From an uncultured Pelagibacteraceae bacterium (GTDB lineage Bacteria; Pseudomonadota; Alphaproteobacteria; Pelagibacterales; Pelagibacteraceae): a stretch of 59,369 nt of DNA. Shown one piece after another: positions 1 through 7,563 of the stretch. Position 1 is the stretch's first letter, and every line of letters starts with the position of its first letter. The position numbers and the translations under genes were made by a program. The stretch is from positions 1 through 59,369 of the forward strand of contig CACGMR010000005.1 of assembly GCA_902574215.1 (NCBI GenBank), given 5' to 3'. Below the pieces are notes generated by a model. The model saw nothing but the letters and a program-made list of their open reading frames with translations, was not told the origin of the DNA and did not search any database.

Positions 1-231
1 AAGTTTTCTGCCCATTTGAACAGCTTTAGCCTGTATTTCGCTTTTATGTTTGGTGGGTAATTTTGTAAGAGGTTTGCCTGGTGGATCATCATTAGCTAGA
101 ACATTATTAGCTGAATTAATCATACTTTGATCAACTATTTTTAATACTTCTTTCTTTTCATCAAAGGATAAGTTTTCAAGTATCTTAATTATACCATTTC
201 TTTCCTCTTGAGCTCTATAGTATTTATTCAT
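1..231 (-). CDS. partial hypothetical protein (C-terminus beyond window)
   Basis: The minus-strand frame opens at an ATG (229-231) and stays open for 77 codons to the left edge, so only the N-terminal part is visible. It begins MNKYYRAQEERNGIIKIL and is charged and helical, with no signal peptide or membrane segment. I do not recognise the family. The ATG directly follows the TAA stop of the MORN gene at 232, so the two are probably co-transcribed and translationally coupled. Its first ten codons are nearly repeated at 978-1016, after the next gene upstream, which points to duplication or insertion in this cassette. Confidence 0.6.
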   Translation of the reverse strand, partial: MNKYYRAQEERNGIIKILENLSFDEKKEVLKIVDQSMINSANNVLANDDPPGKPLTKLPTKHKSEIQAKAVQMGRKL

Positions 232-969
232 TTAGTTTTGATTACTCATGCTTTTGGTTATTTTGCTAAACAAATGTCTAGTGTAAGCATCTGGATTACC
301 AATTTCAGATAATTTTTTTATTAATTTTCCATTTTTCCAAATTCCATTAACTGTATCTTTGCCATAAAATTGAATTACACATTCACCATGTGCATGATTA
401 TTTTTCCAATTACCATCACATACAAATATTCCCTCATAGTAATTAATACCTTTTCCATTTGGCTCTCCATTTTTCCACTCACCCTTATAAATTATTGTGG
501 GAATTTTAATTCCTTGCTTATCTATTCCTTGTTTTGCACCAAACGTAGTAAACTCTATTCCATATCCATGTAGGACATCATCTTTAAAATTACCCTCAAA
601 ACCTGATAAGGTTATTGGTTTAGATGTAGACTTACGATCACCATATAAAATTCTACCTTTTCCATTTAATCTATTATTTGTAAAATTTCCTATATGAATT
701 AATGGATGTCCAAATTGGATATAACCTAGACCATTTAATTTTCCATCTACAAAGTTTCCATGAAAGGTACGGAAAGGTTTAGGAAATTTTTTACTTACTT
801 CTGTAAGTTTACCCCAACCATTGGGTTTTTTATTCTTTACCTCACCTATATATTCATAATTTTTAGATTTGATTGTATTTGTTTTTAAAATTGATTTGAT
901 TTTACTATTAACCTCTTTCCTTATGTCATCATAAAAATTATCAAATATAAATTTTTCTCGTTTTTTCAT
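232..969 (-). CDS. MORN-repeat protein
   Basis: A 245-residue protein with a charged N-terminal 40 residues followed by about six MORN-type repeats of the form Y/F-x-G-x-W/F-x-x-G-x-x-x-G-x-G. Examples are YEYIGEVKNKKPNGWGK, HIGNFTNNRLNGKGR, IYKGEWKNGEPNGKG and CDGNWKNNHAHGE. MORN repeats form beta-hairpin rods linked to membrane or lipid association in some proteins, but here no specific role can be given. There is no signal peptide or membrane helix. It lies in a minus-strand cassette between another MORN gene and an unknown gene. The MORN assignment is firm; the function is unknown. Confidence 0.8.
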   Translation of the reverse strand: MKKREKFIFDNFYDDIRKEVNSKIKSILKTNTIKSKNYEYIGEVKNKKPNGWGKLTEVSKKFPKPFRTFHGNFVDGKLNGLGYIQFGHPLIHIGNFTNNRLNGKGRILYGDRKSTSKPITLSGFEGNFKDDVLHGYGIEFTTFGAKQGIDKQGIKIPTIIYKGEWKNGEPNGKGINYYEGIFVCDGNWKNNHAHGECVIQFYGKDTVNGIWKNGKLIKKLSEIGNPDAYTRHLFSKITKSMSNQN

Positions 970-977
970 TTATTAAT

Positions 978-1016
978 TTAGGTAATTTCCTCTTGAGCTC
1001 TAAAGTATTTATTCAT
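978..1016 (-). pseudogene. 12-codon remnant or duplicated start of the 1-231 gene
   Basis: The minus strand from the ATG at 1014-1016 reads MNKYFRAQEEIT and then stops. Ten of its first 12 residues, up to MNKYxRAQEE, match the start of the partial gene at 1-231. At DNA level about 34 bases are shared with one mismatch, including the bases before the ATG. Its ATG overlaps the TGA stop of the gene at 1013 (ATGA). The simplest reading is that the MORN gene at 232-969 was inserted after, or duplicated with, the start of the small gene, leaving a stub. It could instead be a leader peptide. Confidence 0.5.
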
Positions 1017-1834
1017 TTAAAAGTTTTAGAAAACCATTCCCATTTATTCTCATCATCTTCTCCAGAATCTATATAAACCTCGAATTTACCAATTTTATTT
1101 CCATAATTAAAATTACCTTTATATTTTTCCATTACTTTTGGTCCACCATCTTTACTAACAAAATCATTAGGATCATAATAATCTGTAAATTCGCCCTTTC
1201 CATGCCATACTCCCCATTCCCACTCACCTTCGTATCTTTCAAGAAGATTATAATTGTCTAACTTTTTTAAAAATTTTTTATTATATTTATCTGACCATTT
1301 TTTTCCTACCATATTAGTAACTTTTGAAATCAACGCAGATGTTTCATATGTTTCTGATACACCCTTACCAAAAGGTACACCATTAACTGTTTCACCAGAA
1401 TAATAGGAAATTTTATTTTTACTAGAAGAATTAAGTTTTAATTTATCAACAATTTCTGTTTTATTATTTTTACCTTTTTTACTTTTAAATTTTAAATACC
1501 AATAAGTTATATCAGGAAGATAATATTTTGTTTTTTTTCCATTCCATTTATCTGTACGACCAATTTTTTTTGATAGTTTTATTATTTCATCGTCTCTTTG
1601 AAGTTCTGGACTTGCAAAAGCTATTGCTTGTCCGTTCTGTTTTAGTGCTATTAAAACAAGTTTTTTATTAGCTTTAATTTTATTATCAAAACATTGGAGT
1701 GCCGATCCACATTTAGAAAGAATATGCTCAATTTCTTTAATATCTTTAATTTTGGCACTTAATATTTTTAAAATAAGATCTACTTCGCTATCTCTTTCTT
1801 CATTAAGAATTTTTTTTAGATCCTTAAAATTCAT
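1013..1834 (-). CDS. DUF4116-like plus MORN-repeat protein
   Basis: A 273-residue protein. Residues about 55-95 (LVLIALKQNGQAIAFASPEL and the following residues) resemble the DUF4116 repeat, a short helical unit found in proteins of unknown function. The C-terminal half carries three MORN-like repeats: ISYYSGETVNGVPFGKG, RYEGEWEWGVWHGKGEF and KYKGNFNYGNKIGKFEV. No signal peptide is visible. The start overlaps the stop of the 1831-2169 gene by four bases (ATGA), so the two form a coupled pair. The N-terminal part looks related to that upstream neighbour, suggesting internal duplication. The function is unknown. Confidence 0.75.
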   Translation of the reverse strand: MNFKDLKKILNEERDSEVDLILKILSAKIKDIKEIEHILSKCGSALQCFDNKIKANKKLVLIALKQNGQAIAFASPELQRDDEIIKLSKKIGRTDKWNGKKTKYYLPDITYWYLKFKSKKGKNNKTEIVDKLKLNSSSKNKISYYSGETVNGVPFGKGVSETYETSALISKVTNMVGKKWSDKYNKKFLKKLDNYNLLERYEGEWEWGVWHGKGEFTDYYDPNDFVSKDGGPKVMEKYKGNFNYGNKIGKFEVYIDSGEDDENKWEWFSKTFK

Positions 1835-2169
1835 TTAATCTCTGCTAATGTTTTTTTAAAAATATATTTATTAGCTAATTTTTTATCTTTTTTTAAAATC
1901 AGTTTTGCAATCTGATCGTTTTGCCTTAATTTTTTTGAAGCATACTTAATAGAATTTGGATCTATTTTTATTGCTTTTTTAATAAAATCCAAATCGTCAA
2001 GATAATACTCACTACATTCACTTAAAGGATGTTTTGATTTTTTTGAATAAAAATGATCAGCAAAACCATGAAGACCTTTTTTCGTCATGTGTGATCTTAC
2101 ACCTTGAATCGATTTACTATTAACTTCTTTGGTGTAAACTTTTAATTCGTTTAAAACTAAGTCTTTCAT
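1831..2169 (-). CDS. DUF4116-like small protein
   Basis: A 112-residue soluble protein. Residues about 62-100 (LDFIKKAIKIDPNSIKYASK, then a LRQND segment) match the DUF4116 pattern and resemble the segment in the next gene (ALKQNGQAIAFASPELQRDD). It is the first gene of the minus-strand accessory cassette and is followed by a four-base ATGA overlap. Unusual tandem repeats lie directly before its ATG at 2169-2206, and no Shine-Dalgarno sequence is evident. The start is the only reasonable ATG. The biological role is unknown. Confidence 0.65.
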   Translation of the reverse strand: MKDLVLNELKVYTKEVNSKSIQGVRSHMTKKGLHGFADHFYSKKSKHPLSECSEYYLDDLDFIKKAIKIDPNSIKYASKKLRQNDQIAKLILKKDKKLANKYIFKKTLAEIK

Positions 2170-2206
2170 ATAGGATAATATAGGATAACTTGTACAAGAC
2201 TTGTAC
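2169..2206. repeat. tandem direct repeats and palindrome before the accessory cassette
   Basis: TATAGGATAA occurs twice in perfect tandem (2169-2178 and 2179-2188). It is followed by ACTTGTAC at 2188-2195 and 2199-2206, an 11-base period. The overlapping sequence CTTGTACAAG (2189-2198) is a perfect palindrome. The block sits immediately upstream of the first cassette gene on the minus strand, where a promoter or operator would be expected. A role as a regulator site is inference. Confidence 0.45.
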
Positions 2207-2260
2207 GCTAGGCAAAAATTTAAAAAAAAATTACTCTGTTTTTTAGTTGAATTTTAATAT

Positions 2261-2266
2261 TATACT
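2261..2266 (+). promoter_or_regulatory. putative -10 element for tRNA-Ser
   Basis: TATACT lies 17 bases before the tRNA-Ser gene, a spacing that suits a -10 box. The matching -35 region is only a weak GTTTTT at 2238-2243. In such AT-rich DNA this is a tentative call. Confidence 0.3.
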
Positions 2267-2283
2267 TATAAAACCTTGCTCAC

Positions 2284-2373
2284 GGAGAGATGGCTGAGCG
2301 GTTGAAAGCACCGGTCTTGAAAACCGGCAAAGGGGCAACTCTTTCCTGGGTTCGAATCCCAGTCTCTCCGCCA
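2284..2373 (+). tRNA. tRNA-Ser (UGA anticodon)
   Basis: The acceptor arm GGAGAGA pairs with TCTCTCC (2363-2369), followed by discriminator G and an encoded CCA. The anticodon stem CCGGT/ACCGG encloses a seven-base loop with TGA at 2318-2320. A long variable arm is present, as expected for serine, and the T arm contains GGTTCGAATCC. The 3' CCA touches the stop codon of sdhE on the opposite strand with no gap. Confidence 0.97.
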
Positions 2374-2637
2374 TTATTTTTGTGTATATTCAAAATTTTT
2401 ATATAAGAAATTGATGTTGTTATTTTCGAATTCAAAATCTGTTTTAAAACCATTGTAAAAATTAAACAAATTAGTGTCATCAATATTCAGTAGTTTTTCT
2501 AAATCAAGAAGATCATTTTCATTTAAATTATTTATATATTTTTTTGTAAATGCACCTAAAAGATTATCCATTTCTTTTGTACCTCTATAATTAGATCGAT
2601 AAATAATTTTTTTTTTTAATTCGTCTATGTTGATCAT
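2374..2637 (-). CDS. sdhE: succinate dehydrogenase flavinylation factor SdhE
   Basis: An 87-residue protein of the SdhE/Sdh5 (YgfY, DUF339) family. This family helps attach FAD covalently to the flavoprotein subunit of succinate dehydrogenase. The hallmark RSNYRGTKEMDNLLGAF at residues 14-30 contains the conserved RGxxExD motif. The length is typical. It is divergent from recG, with only about 25 bases between the two starts. The stop codon abuts the 3' end of tRNA-Ser, leaving no room for a separate terminator. Confidence rests on the motif and size. Confidence 0.85.
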   Translation of the reverse strand: MINIDELKKKIIYRSNYRGTKEMDNLLGAFTKKYINNLNENDLLDLEKLLNIDDTNLFNFYNGFKTDFEFENNNINFLYKNFEYTQK

Positions 2638-2662
2638 AATAATTAGAATATATTAGTTGTTA

Positions 2663-4714
2663 ATGAATAATAAAACAAATTATGAATATTTATTGTCAGA
2701 TTTAAGTTCTTTAAAAGGTGTGGGAACTAAAACAAAAAATTTATTAAAGAAGAAAAATATTAATAATTTATTTGATTTACTATGGAAACTTCCAAAATCG
2801 TATACAGATCGAAGTTTGTCATCAAAAATAAAAAATTTAAAAATTGGTGAAATACAAACCGTAACTATAATTCCACAAAAATATAACTTCCCACGTATAA
2901 GAAAATTACCTAACAGAGTTTTGTGTGCTGATGAAACAGGCGAAATAGATTGTGTTTTTTTTAATAGTTACGAGGGATATATAAAAAAAATACTTCCATT
3001 AGGAAAAGAAATAACTGTAAGTGGTAAAATAGGACATTTTAGAAATAAATACCAAATTACAAATCCGAAATATATATCAGAGGACTCTGCTTTAATTAAA
3101 CAAGTTCATAATAAGTACTCATTAACTGATGGTATTTCTGAAAAAATATATAATAAAATCTTAAACCAAATAATCAATAGTTTACCAGTTTTTAACGAAT
3201 GGCACTCTAAAAGTATTATGTCTAAATTTGAAAATATAAGTTGGAATAACTCAATTAAAGAACTACACAAACCTGAAAATATTGGAAATTATAAATCAAA
3301 TTTCTATCAAAGACTCGCTTTTGATGAAATATTTTCAACATTTCTTGTTAATTCTGAAATAAGAAAAAAAATAAAAAAAATAAAAAAAAAAAATAAAGTT
3401 ATTAATTTAAACAAACAAAATTCTATAATAGATAAATTAGATTTTTCTCTTACGGGTGATCAACAAAAATCACTTAACGAAATAAACAAAGACTTAAGTT
3501 CACCAAATAAAATGTTTAGACTTTTGCAAGGAGATGTTGGTAGTGGGAAAACAATAGTCGCTCTTTTAGCAGCAATAAATAGCATAAATTCTGGTTTCCA
3601 GGTTGCTTTTATGGCTCCTACGGAAATTCTAGCAAGACAACATTTTATACTTGCAAAAAAAATATTTCCTAAAAAAATAAATATAGATCTTATTTCCGGA
3701 AAATCTGAATTTAAATTAAAAAAAGAAATTCATAAAAAATTAGAAAATAATAAAATTGATATTATCTTTGGAACACATGCAATATTTCAAAAAAAAGTAA
3801 TTTTTAAAAAATTAGGATTAATAATTATAGATGAACAACATAAGTTTGGAGTGAGTCAAAGAAAAAAATTGTCAGACAAAGGTGGACCAAATTGTGACGT
3901 ATTATTAATGACAGCAACACCTATACCGAGAACTCTAACAATGACAATTTATGGTGATATGGATATTTCAATAATTAGAGAAAAACCTAAAAATAGAAAA
4001 CCAATTAAAACGTATAGTAAATTAGAGGTTAAAATCGAAGATGTTTTAAAATTTATAAAAAAAGAAATTAACATAGGAAATCAAATTTTTTGGGTTTGTC
4101 CATTAATTGAGGAGTCTAAAAAATTAGATCATTCATCAGCTGTAAAAAAGTATAAATATTTAGAAAGCAAGTTTCCAAATCAAGTATCTTTACTACATGG
4201 AAAAACTGATGAGGATGAAAAAAATGAAATACTAAAAAATTTTTTAAATAATAAATTTAAGATTTTAGTTTCTACAACGATTATTGAGGTTGGGATTGAT
4301 TTTCCAAACGCAAATACGATTATAATTGAAAATGCTAACAAATTTGGTTTATCTCAACTTCATCAATTAAGAGGTAGAGTTGGTCGTGGAGATAAAGAAT
4401 CTACATGCATATTAATGTTTAAATCTAATCTAAGCAATAATGCAAAGAAAAGAATCAAAATTTTAAAAGACACTAATGATGGTTTTTTAATATCTGAAGA
4501 AGATATGAAATTACGAGGCTTTGGTGATATTTTAGGGTTTAAGCAAAGTGGTGTCAAAAATTTTAAGTTAGCAGATCCAATTCAGAATAGTGATCTTTTC
4601 TTATTAGCTGAAAAGGAAATGAGAAGAATAGAAAAATCAAATGAAGATATAAGTAAATTCAAACCTTTAATAAAATTATACGATAGGGCTGATATAATAA
4701 ATGATATTGCTTAA
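2663..4714 (+). CDS. recG: ATP-dependent DNA helicase RecG
   Basis: RecG remodels stalled forks and Holliday junctions. The N-terminal wedge/OB region contains LKGVGTKTKNLL near the start. Walker A is GDVGSGKT, followed by a DEQH box (IIIDEQHKFG), MTATPIPRT and the C-terminal RGRVGRG helicase motif. At about 683 residues it is close to full family length. An upstream in-frame TTG exists at 2657, but the ATG at 2663 is preferred. The 3' end overlaps the convergent DUF502 gene by four bases. Lysine-rich poly-A runs near residue 240 reflect the AT bias. Confidence 0.96.
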   Translation: MNNKTNYEYLLSDLSSLKGVGTKTKNLLKKKNINNLFDLLWKLPKSYTDRSLSSKIKNLKIGEIQTVTIIPQKYNFPRIRKLPNRVLCADETGEIDCVFFNSYEGYIKKILPLGKEITVSGKIGHFRNKYQITNPKYISEDSALIKQVHNKYSLTDGISEKIYNKILNQIINSLPVFNEWHSKSIMSKFENISWNNSIKELHKPENIGNYKSNFYQRLAFDEIFSTFLVNSEIRKKIKKIKKKNKVINLNKQNSIIDKLDFSLTGDQQKSLNEINKDLSSPNKMFRLLQGDVGSGKTIVALLAAINSINSGFQVAFMAPTEILARQHFILAKKIFPKKINIDLISGKSEFKLKKEIHKKLENNKIDIIFGTHAIFQKKVIFKKLGLIIIDEQHKFGVSQRKKLSDKGGPNCDVLLMTATPIPRTLTMTIYGDMDISIIREKPKNRKPIKTYSKLEVKIEDVLKFIKKEINIGNQIFWVCPLIEESKKLDHSSAVKKYKYLESKFPNQVSLLHGKTDEDEKNEILKNFLNNKFKILVSTTIIEVGIDFPNANTIIIENANKFGLSQLHQLRGRVGRGDKESTCILMFKSNLSNNAKKRIKILKDTNDGFLISEEDMKLRGFGDILGFKQSGVKNFKLADPIQNSDLFLLAEKEMRRIEKSNEDISKFKPLIKLYDRADIINDIA

Positions 4715-5328
4715 GATTTTTTGGTAGAAGTTCCTGCTGAAACAATAAATTTAGATGCTTCTTCAAAAGACATATTTAAATATATAACATCTTCTATTGG
4801 GAACATTAATAAAAAACCACTAGTAGGATTTGGTGTTGTTGGGACAAAAACATTAATTAAATTCTTGCCAGTTTTTTGAGCCATTTCCCCTTTGTTTTCT
4901 TTCGTAGCAAAACCAACAGCCCAAACTCCTTTTCTTGGATATTCAATTAAAACTACACTTTTTTTTCCATCATCTTTTTTTGAAAAAGTTTCTGTCATTT
5001 GAACAATTGCAGAATAAACTGTTCTTAAAAATGGAATTCTTTTGAATAAATCATCTATCAGTTTAAGAATTCGTCTTCCAAAAAATGATAATGAAAGTCC
5101 ACCAACAATGGTTATTAATAATATTGAAATAATAATTTCAACTCCAGGAATATTAAATGGCAAATAACTATTTGGATTAATATTTTTAGGAATTAAATTT
5201 GATGAAATACCTATTAAAATTTTAGTTAAATAGAGTGTAAAACCAATTGGTATTAAAACAACAACACCAGTAATAAAATAATTTCTTAGTGTTAATGAAA
5301 AAGATTTTTTTGAGCCCTTTTTTGCCAT
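4711..5328 (-). CDS. DUF502 family inner-membrane protein
   Basis: A 205-residue protein with two N-terminal membrane helices, about residues 13-35 (FITGVVVLIPIGFTLYLTKI) and 58-82 (VEIIISILLITIVGGLSL). These are followed by the conserved RIPFLRTVYSAIVQMTETF region and the FVPTTPNPTSGFLLMFP motif typical of DUF502. The family is often found next to recG in alphaproteobacteria, as here, but has no settled function. It may be co-transcribed with a 25-residue membrane peptide encoded just upstream, nine bases away. Confidence 0.85.
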   Translation of the reverse strand: MAKKGSKKSFSLTLRNYFITGVVVLIPIGFTLYLTKILIGISSNLIPKNINPNSYLPFNIPGVEIIISILLITIVGGLSLSFFGRRILKLIDDLFKRIPFLRTVYSAIVQMTETFSKKDDGKKSVVLIEYPRKGVWAVGFATKENKGEMAQKTGKNLINVFVPTTPNPTSGFLLMFPIEDVIYLNMSFEEASKFIVSAGTSTKKS

Positions 5329-5336
5329 ATTTAAAA

Positions 5337-5414
5337 TTAACTATAACTAGCGTATACAACAAAAACAATTGCAATGATAAATAATACAATTAAAATTTTG
5401 TTATTAAGATTCAT
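5337..5414 (-). CDS. possible 25-residue single-pass membrane peptide
   Basis: The minus strand from the ATG at 5412-5414 encodes MNLNNKILIVLFIIAIVFVV plus five more residues (YASYS), then a TAA stop. It is a short hydrophilic head followed by one hydrophobic helix. The stop lies eight bases before the ATG of the DUF502 gene on the same strand, which suits an operon. It is too short for routine gene calling. AT-rich DNA readily yields hydrophobic codons, so conservation in related genomes would be needed to prove it. Confidence 0.4.
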   Translation of the reverse strand: MNLNNKILIVLFIIAIVFVVYASYS

Positions 5415-5445
5415 TTTAAAATATTATTATCAATTTTAGGTAGAT

Positions 5446-6273
5446 ATGGATAGAAGAAAATTTTTGACATATATAGGTTGTGGGTGTGGAAGTATACTTT
5501 TGCACTCTTGTTCTACTGCTCCAATAACTGATCGAAAACAATTAAAAATTATACCTGAGGCTAAATTAAATGCACAGGCAGCACAAATTTATGAAAAAGT
5601 TAAAGAAAAAGAAAAGATGAGTGATGATTTAAAAACATTAAATGAAATAAAAGAAATTGGAAAAAGAATGGAAGATTCAATTAGTGAATATTTTTATAGA
5701 TCTAATTTAGAAGACCCAACAGTAAATTTTGACTGGGAATATATTTTAATTGATAATAAAAAAGTAAGAAATGCATGGTGTATGCCAGGTGGTAAAATAG
5801 CAGTTTACACAGGTATATTAGATGTTACAAAAAATCAAAATGGATTAGCTGCAGTGATGGGCCACGAAGTTGCTCATGCGGTAGCAAAACATTCTGTAGA
5901 AAGAGCAAGTCGTGGTTTTTTATTAAATACTGGAGCAAAAATTATAGATATTGCAAGTGGCGGTGTGTTATCCGATATAAATAGAACTACTGGCATGGAT
6001 ACGGTTGGTATGCTGGCTCAATTAGGAATTATGAACCCTTTCAACAGAAAACAAGAAAGCGAAGCTGATTATTTGGGTATGATTTTTTCATCTTTATCTG
6101 GTTATGATATTAGAGAAACAGTTAAAATTTGGGAAAGGATGAGAGAATTTAATAAAGGTAAAGAGCCTCCTCAATTTATGAGCACACACCCCTCTTCAGA
6201 TACAAGAATAAAGCAACTCAACGAATGGATGAATGAGGTTATTTTAGATTATCCACCGATTAATTTAAGTTAA
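5446..6273 (+). CDS. M48 family zinc metallopeptidase, Tat-type lipoprotein
   Basis: A 275-residue protein. The N-terminus has a twin-arginine-like motif (DRRKFLT), a hydrophobic stretch and a possible lipobox with Cys22 (LLHSC), suggesting export, perhaps by the Tat system encoded in this window, and lipidation. The catalytic zinc motif is HEVAH (His140, Glu141, His144), with the likely third ligand Glu204 in QESEADYLG. It resembles periplasmic LoiP/YcaL-like M48 peptidases involved in envelope protein quality control. A Shine-Dalgarno-like AGG precedes the ATG. The substrate is unknown. Confidence 0.88.
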   Translation: MDRRKFLTYIGCGCGSILLHSCSTAPITDRKQLKIIPEAKLNAQAAQIYEKVKEKEKMSDDLKTLNEIKEIGKRMEDSISEYFYRSNLEDPTVNFDWEYILIDNKKVRNAWCMPGGKIAVYTGILDVTKNQNGLAAVMGHEVAHAVAKHSVERASRGFLLNTGAKIIDIASGGVLSDINRTTGMDTVGMLAQLGIMNPFNRKQESEADYLGMIFSSLSGYDIRETVKIWERMREFNKGKEPPQFMSTHPSSDTRIKQLNEWMNEVILDYPPINLS

Positions 6274-6282
6274 TTGAATTAA

Positions 6283-6358
<76 letters not shown>

Positions 6359-6384
6359 CCAAATTATTCAAATTGAACAGTTGT

Positions 6385-6412
6385 TATATACAGAATTATT
6401 ATTTTTTTTCAA
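6385..6412 (-). promoter_or_regulatory. putative promoter of tRNA-Lys
   Basis: On the minus strand TTGAAA (6407-6412) and TATATA (6385-6390) are separated by 16 bases, with the tRNA 5' end 27 bases further on. A TTGACA at 6414-6419 overlaps the upstream side but is too far from the -10 box. This is a reasonable sigma70-type promoter for a stable RNA gene, though not proven. Confidence 0.45.
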
Positions 6413-6442
6413 ATGTCAATTTTAACCAAATCTATAAAGCTT

Positions 6443-7555
6443 CTACAACTTATCAATGTATTTATCATGAAATTGGTCAAAAGAGCCTTCGTTAATATTT
6501 TTTCTGATTGAGGCCATTAATTCTTGATAAAAATTAATATTATGTAGTGTCAGTAACATTGAGGCTAAAATTTCATTAGTATTAAATAAGTGATTTAAAT
6601 AATTTTTTGAATATTTATTTAAATTAAGATTTTCACAATATGGATCAAGTGGTGTGTTGTCATTTTGATATTTATTATTTTTAATATTAACTCTTCCCTG
6701 CCATGTAAAAGCTAAACCTGTTCTACCGGATCTAGTTGGCAATACACAGTCAAACATATCTATGCCTCTTTTTACAGCACCCAAAATATCTGATGGCGTT
6801 CCAACACCCATTAAGTAATGTGGTTTATGGATAGGTAAGTTTTCCTTAATATCATCTAAAACCTCAAACATTTCATTTTGTGACTCGCCTACGGCCAATC
6901 CTCCTACTGCATAACCATCAAAACCAATTTTAATAAGTTCTTTAAGAGATTTTAATCTTAAATCTTTAAAAAGACCTCCTTGAATAATGCCAAACAGAGC
7001 TTTATGAGGATTGTCACCAAATGCTATTTTAGATCTCCCAGCCCAATACAGCGAAAGATCCATTGATTTTTTTATAACATCATAATCATTTGTTTTTTTA
7101 GGACACTCATCCATTATCATTACTATGTCTGAATTTAAGCCTAATTGTATTCTGATGCTTTCTTCTGGACTTAAATAAAATTTCTTTCCATCAACATGAG
7201 AATTAAAAATTGCACCCTTCTCTTTATCAATCTTGTTCAATTTTGATAGAGACATAACTTGAAAACCACCAGAGTCAGTCAATATAGGGAGATCACAATT
7301 CATAAAATTATGAAGACCTCCAGCAGATTGAATTCTTTCAACGCCTGGACGTATCATTAAGTGATATGTATTTGAAAGTATTATTTCTGATCCAGTTTTT
7401 TTTATATCATCTATAGTACAGGCTTTAACAGTAGCTTGTGTTCCAACAGGCATAAAGGCTGGAGTTTGTATGTTTCCACGATGGGTCTCTATTAAACCAC
7501 ACCTAGCAAATTTATCTTTTTTTAAAACGTTAAAGGCAAATTTTTTTAATGCCAT
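6443..7555 (-). CDS. tgt: queuine tRNA-ribosyltransferase (TGT) with degraded zinc site
   Basis: Tgt exchanges guanine 34 for a queuosine precursor in GUN-anticodon tRNAs. The 370-residue protein has the substrate-binding LTDSGGFQV (Asp94), GGLAVGE, and the nucleophile Asp269 in MFDCVLPTRSGRTG. The usual zinc motif CxCxxC plus a later His is changed. Cys307 is present, but the second and third cysteine positions are Asn309 and Leu312 in DPYCENLNLNKYS. His338 remains in TLHNI. The flanking YSKNYLNHL aligns well, so this is substitution rather than a sequencing frameshift. It lies downstream of ppi, coaD and gyrA. Confidence 0.93.
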   Translation of the reverse strand: MALKKFAFNVLKKDKFARCGLIETHRGNIQTPAFMPVGTQATVKACTIDDIKKTGSEIILSNTYHLMIRPGVERIQSAGGLHNFMNCDLPILTDSGGFQVMSLSKLNKIDKEKGAIFNSHVDGKKFYLSPEESIRIQLGLNSDIVMIMDECPKKTNDYDVIKKSMDLSLYWAGRSKIAFGDNPHKALFGIIQGGLFKDLRLKSLKELIKIGFDGYAVGGLAVGESQNEMFEVLDDIKENLPIHKPHYLMGVGTPSDILGAVKRGIDMFDCVLPTRSGRTGLAFTWQGRVNIKNNKYQNDNTPLDPYCENLNLNKYSKNYLNHLFNTNEILASMLLTLHNINFYQELMASIRKNINEGSFDQFHDKYIDKL

Positions 7556-7563
7556 TAAAAAAA

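Noticed and set aside
1-2376. Genomic island integrated at tRNA-Ser
   Set aside because: The accessory genes lie on the 5' side of the tRNA, no integrase is present, and no duplicate of the tRNA 3' end was seen, so classic tRNA integration is not supported.
2280-2483. Minus-strand frame of 67 codons ending in GIRTQERVAPLPVF-type residues
   Set aside because: It is the antisense translation of tRNA-Ser fused to a shadow of sdhE, a well-known false gene type.
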